DNA of 64,000 bases from Hydrogenophaga sp. (lineage in GTDB: Bacteria; Pseudomonadota; Gammaproteobacteria; Burkholderiales; Burkholderiaceae_C): the NCBI RefSeq assembly GCF_014773545.1, contig NZ_SDDV01000005.1, positions 62,001 to 126,000 of the forward strand, given 5' to 3'. Position numbers and translations under genes: made by a program. The notes under the pieces are model-generated. The model saw only the letters and a program-made list of their open reading frames with translations. It was not told the DNA's origin and did not search any database. Positions 61,538 to 64,000 of this stretch are shown piece by piece; positions within the stretch are counted from its first letter, which is position 1; every line of letters starts with the position of its first letter.

Positions 61538-62527
61538 TCAGTCCCAGCGCAGGACCAGCTTGCCCACATGTTGGCTGCTCTCCATCAAAGCGTGTGCTGC
61601 ACCCGCCTGGGCCGCATCGAACACACGGTACAGCACCGGCTTGACGCGCCCTTGCGCCAGCAGCGGCCAGACCTGCTCGCGCAGCGCCGCCGCAATGGCG
61701 GCCTTGAACGCCGGCGGACGCGCACGCAAGGTCGAGCCGGTGATGTGCAGACGGCGGCGCAGCAGCAGGGCGGCGTTGAATTCAGCCTGAACACCGCCTT
61801 GTACGGCGATGATAAGCAGCCGGCCGTCTTCTGCCAAGCACTCGACCTCGCGCGCGACGTAGCTGCCCGCCACCATGTCCAGGATCACATCGACCCCGCG
61901 GCCACCGCTGAGTTCGCGCACGGCAAGCGAAAAGTCCTGTGTTTTGTAATTGATCGCGTGCTCGGCACCCAGCGCCATACAGGCGGCGCATTTGGCGTCG
62001 CTGCCGGCAGTGACCCACACGCGCGCGCCGCGCGCTGTGGCGATCTGTATGGCTGCCACACCGATGCCGCTGCTGCCCCCTTGCACCAGCAAGATTTCGC
62101 CCGGCTGCAAGCGGGCGCGATCGAACACGTTGCTCCAGACCGTGAAGAACGTCTCGGGCAGCGAAGCCGCCGCCACTTCGTCAAGCCCGGCAGGCAGCGG
62201 CAGGCACTGAGCCACCGGCGCGACGCAATACTGCGCATAGCCGCCACCAGCCACCAGCGCGCAGACGCGGTCGCCCATCTGAAATCCCGCCGCTGCCAGC
62301 GCCGCCGCGTCGCCCGCCTCGATCACGCCCGCGACTTCCAGCCCGGGTATGTCAGAGACGCCGGGCGGCGGCGGGTAATGGCCGCGGCGCTGCAACACGT
62401 CGGGCCGGTTGACGCCCGATGCGCGTACCCGAATCAGCAACTCACCCGCACCCGGCTGCGGCTGAGCGCGCTCACACAGGCGCAGCACCTCAGGCGCGCC
62501 ATAGGCGCTGATCTCGACCGCTTGCAT
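61538..62527 (-). CDS. NAD(P)H quinone oxidoreductase, MDR family
   Basis: Medium-chain dehydrogenase/reductase without the catalytic zinc ligands, 329 residues, like PIG3/Qor-type quinone reductases. The N-terminal GroES-like fold shows 'RVRASGVNRPDVLQRRGHYP', and the Rossmann motif is seen as 'LVQGGSSGIGVAAIQIA'. 'VILDMVAGSYV' is also typical. It lies between pnp and tpiA on the same strand, a conserved Comamonadaceae-type order. The physiological substrate is unknown. Confidence 0.85.
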   Translation of the reverse strand: MQAVEISAYGAPEVLRLCERAQPQPGAGELLIRVRASGVNRPDVLQRRGHYPPPPGVSDIPGLEVAGVIEAGDAAALAAAGFQMGDRVCALVAGGGYAQYCVAPVAQCLPLPAGLDEVAAASLPETFFTVWSNVFDRARLQPGEILLVQGGSSGIGVAAIQIATARGARVWVTAGSDAKCAACMALGAEHAINYKTQDFSLAVRELSGGRGVDVILDMVAGSYVAREVECLAEDGRLLIIAVQGGVQAEFNAALLLRRRLHITGSTLRARPPAFKAAIAAALREQVWPLLAQGRVKPVLYRVFDAAQAGAAHALMESSQHVGKLVLRWD

Positions 62528-62549
62528 CACCGCAGAACCGCCAAGACGC

Positions 62550-64000
62550 TTAGGGCTGTTGTTGCTGAGCGGCTGGCTCGGCAGGTGCGGCGTTGCGGTC
62601 GATCAGCGCCTTCATGGACAGCTTGACGCGCCCTTTTTCGTCGGTCTCGAGCACCTTGACCTTGACGATCTGGCCTTCGCTCAGGTAATCGGTGACTTTT
62701 TCCACCCGTTCATGGGCGATTTGACTGATGTGCAGCAAACCGTCCTTGCCCGGCAACAGGTTGACCAGCGCGCCAAAATCCAGAATCTTGGTGATCGCGC
62801 CTTCGTAGACCTTGCCGATTTCGACTTCGGCCGTGATCTGCTCGATGCGGCGCTTGGCTTCGTCAGCTTTGCCCGCGTCGGTGGCGGCAATGGTGATGCT
62901 GCCGTCATCGTCAATGTTGATCTGGCAGCCGGTTTCTTCGCTCAGCGCACGGATCACGGCGCCGCCCTTGCCGATCACGTCGCGGATTTTCTCCGGATTG
63001 ATCTTCATGGTGTAGAGCTTGGGCGCGAAATTCGACACTTCGGTCTTGGCTTGGCCCATGGCGTCCTGCATCTTGCCCAGGATGTGCATGCGCGCTTCCT
63101 TGGCCTGCGCCAGCGCGACCTGCATGATTTCCTTGGTGATGCCCTGAATCTTGATGTCCATCTGCAGCGCGGTCACGCCGTTGGGGGTGCCTGCCACTTT
63201 GAAGTCCATGTCGCCCAAGTGGTCTTCGTCGCCCAGAATGTCGGTCAGCACGGCAAAGCGGTTGCCGTCCTTGATCAGGCCCATGGCAATACCGGCCACG
63301 TGGGCTTTCATCGGCACGCCCGCGTCCATCAGCGCCAGGCAGCCGCCGCAGACCGACGCCATGCTGGAAGAGCCGTTCGATTCGGTAATTTCAGACACCA
63401 CGCGCATGGTGTAGGGGAAGTCTTCCTTGCTCGGCAGCGCGGCAATCAGCGCGCGCTTGGCCAGGCGGCCGTGACCGATTTCGCGCCGCTTCGGTGAGCC
63501 CACGCGACCGGTTTCGCCGGTAGCGAACGGTGGCATGTTGTAGTGCAACATGAAGCGGTCTTCATAGTCGCCCGACAGCGCGTCGATGCGCTGCGCGTCG
63601 CGGTCGGTGCCCAGCGTGGCCACTGCCAGCGCCTGGGTTTCGCCACGCGTAAAAAGGGTCGAGCCGTGCGTGCGTGGCAGCACGCCGCTGCGGATTTCGA
63701 TCGCGCGCACGGTGCGCGTGTCGCGCCCGTCGATGCGCGGCTCGCCTGCCAGAATCTGGCCGCGCACGATCTTGGCCTCAATCTCGAACAACAGGCCTTC
63801 CACCGCCACGCCGTCAAACGCCACGCCTTCGGCTTTGAGCGCCGCCATCACGTCGGCGTAGGTGCTGCGGCAGGCTTGCGTGCGCGCCTGCTTGTTGCGA
63901 ATTTGATAGGCAGCTTCGAGCTTGGATGTGGCCAGGGCGCCAATCTTGGCGATCAAGCTCTCGTCCTTCGCCGGCGGCTGCCAGACCCACTCGGGTTTGC
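62550..64000 (-). CDS. pnp: Polyribonucleotide nucleotidyltransferase, 5' end cut by window edge
   Basis: 3'-5' exoribonuclease of RNA decay. About 483 residues, the C-terminal two thirds, are visible; the frame is open to the right edge with family-like 'WQPPAKDE' residues. The second RNase PH domain starts near '[22 protein letters not shown]' and contains '[16 protein letters not shown]'. A KH domain ('[18 protein letters not shown]') and an S1 domain ('[23 protein letters not shown]', in part) follow. The C-terminus is short and Gln/Pro-rich. It starts the leftward pnp-qor-tpiA-secG-nuo run. Confidence 0.97.
   Translation of the reverse strand, partial: KPEWVWQPPAKDESLIAKIGALATSKLEAAYQIRNKQARTQACRSTYADVMAALKAEGVAFDGVAVEGLLFEIEAKIVRGQILAGEPRIDGRDTRTVRAIEIRSGVLPRTHGSTLFTRGETQALAVATLGTDRDAQRIDALSGDYEDRFMLHYNMPPFATGETGRVGSPKRREIGHGRLAKRALIAALPSKEDFPYTMRVVSEITESNGSSSMASVCGGCLALMDAGVPMKAHVAGIAMGLIKDGNRFAVLTDILGDEDHLGDMDFKVAGTPNGVTALQMDIKIQGITKEIMQVALAQAKEARMHILGKMQDAMGQAKTEVSNFAPKLYTMKINPEKIRDVIGKGGAVIRALSEETGCQINIDDDGSITIAATDAGKADEAKRRIEQITAEVEIGKVYEGAITKILDFGALVNLLPGKDGLLHISQIAHERVEKVTDYLSEGQIVKVKVLETDEKGRVKLSMKALIDRNAAPAEPAAQQQQP

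Noticed and set aside
60836-62626. A 596-codon open frame opposite tpiA and the quinone oxidoreductase gene
   Set aside because: It spans two intact genes on the other strand and has no motif support.

Overview
The window looks like a piece of a betaproteobacterial chromosome, most likely order Burkholderiales and probably family Comamonadaceae. The reasons are gene content and order: small families typical of this order (DUF3579, DUF2818, DUF1178, DUF4845), a complete nuoA-N operon with a tRNA-Leu and secG-tpiA-quinone reductase-pnp upstream, the long yceD-to-nagZ housekeeping supercluster, high GC, and GC-rich intergenic repeats of the kind seen in Comamonadaceae. The family-level call is inference. 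I saw no phage, integrase, transposase, CRISPR array or plasmid functions. This is core genome, and I did not find a convincing undescribed gene system.

Layout. 1-2.0 kb: a DUF2726-like gene cut by the left edge, then a leftward rsuA/DUF3579 pair. 2.1-6.9 kb: rightward argD-argF and modABC (molybdate import). 7.0-31.7 kb: almost everything runs leftward. Read in transcription order, right to left, it is yceD-rpmF-plsX-fabH-fabD-fabG-acpP-fabF (start of fatty acid synthesis), a small membrane protein gene, rpoE-rseA-rseB-degQ (envelope stress), lepA-lepB-DUF4845-rnc-era-recO-pdxJ-acpS-nagZ (translation, secretion, RNA processing, repair, vitamin B6, cell-wall recycling), then dnaE and an FAD monooxygenase. 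Several neighbours are coupled by ATGA stop/start overlaps.

31.7-39.9 kb: a leftward hemN-TauE/SafE pair and a rightward fnr share a 129-bp control region with a near-consensus FNR box. Rightward mutL, pcm, adk and a glutamate dehydrogenase follow. 39.9-60 kb: the leftward respiratory block, in transcription order tRNA-Leu(GAG), nuoA-N (14 complex I subunits), resB-ccsB (System II cytochrome c maturation), DUF2818, a NUDIX hydrolase and DUF1178. 60.3-64 kb: secG, tpiA, a quinone oxidoreductase and pnp (cut by the right edge), all leftward and leading into the nuo operon.

Most of what deserves a second look is non-coding or about gene arrangement. There are two inverted copies of a ~125-bp double-hairpin repeat that each begin at the stop codon of the preceding gene (yceD and adk). 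There is a dyad over a possible adk promoter, a palindromic AT-rich promoter between DUF3579 and argD, and hairpins between nuoA and nuoB. resB-ccsB sits between nuoN and DUF2818, and Era has an unusual N-terminal extension.
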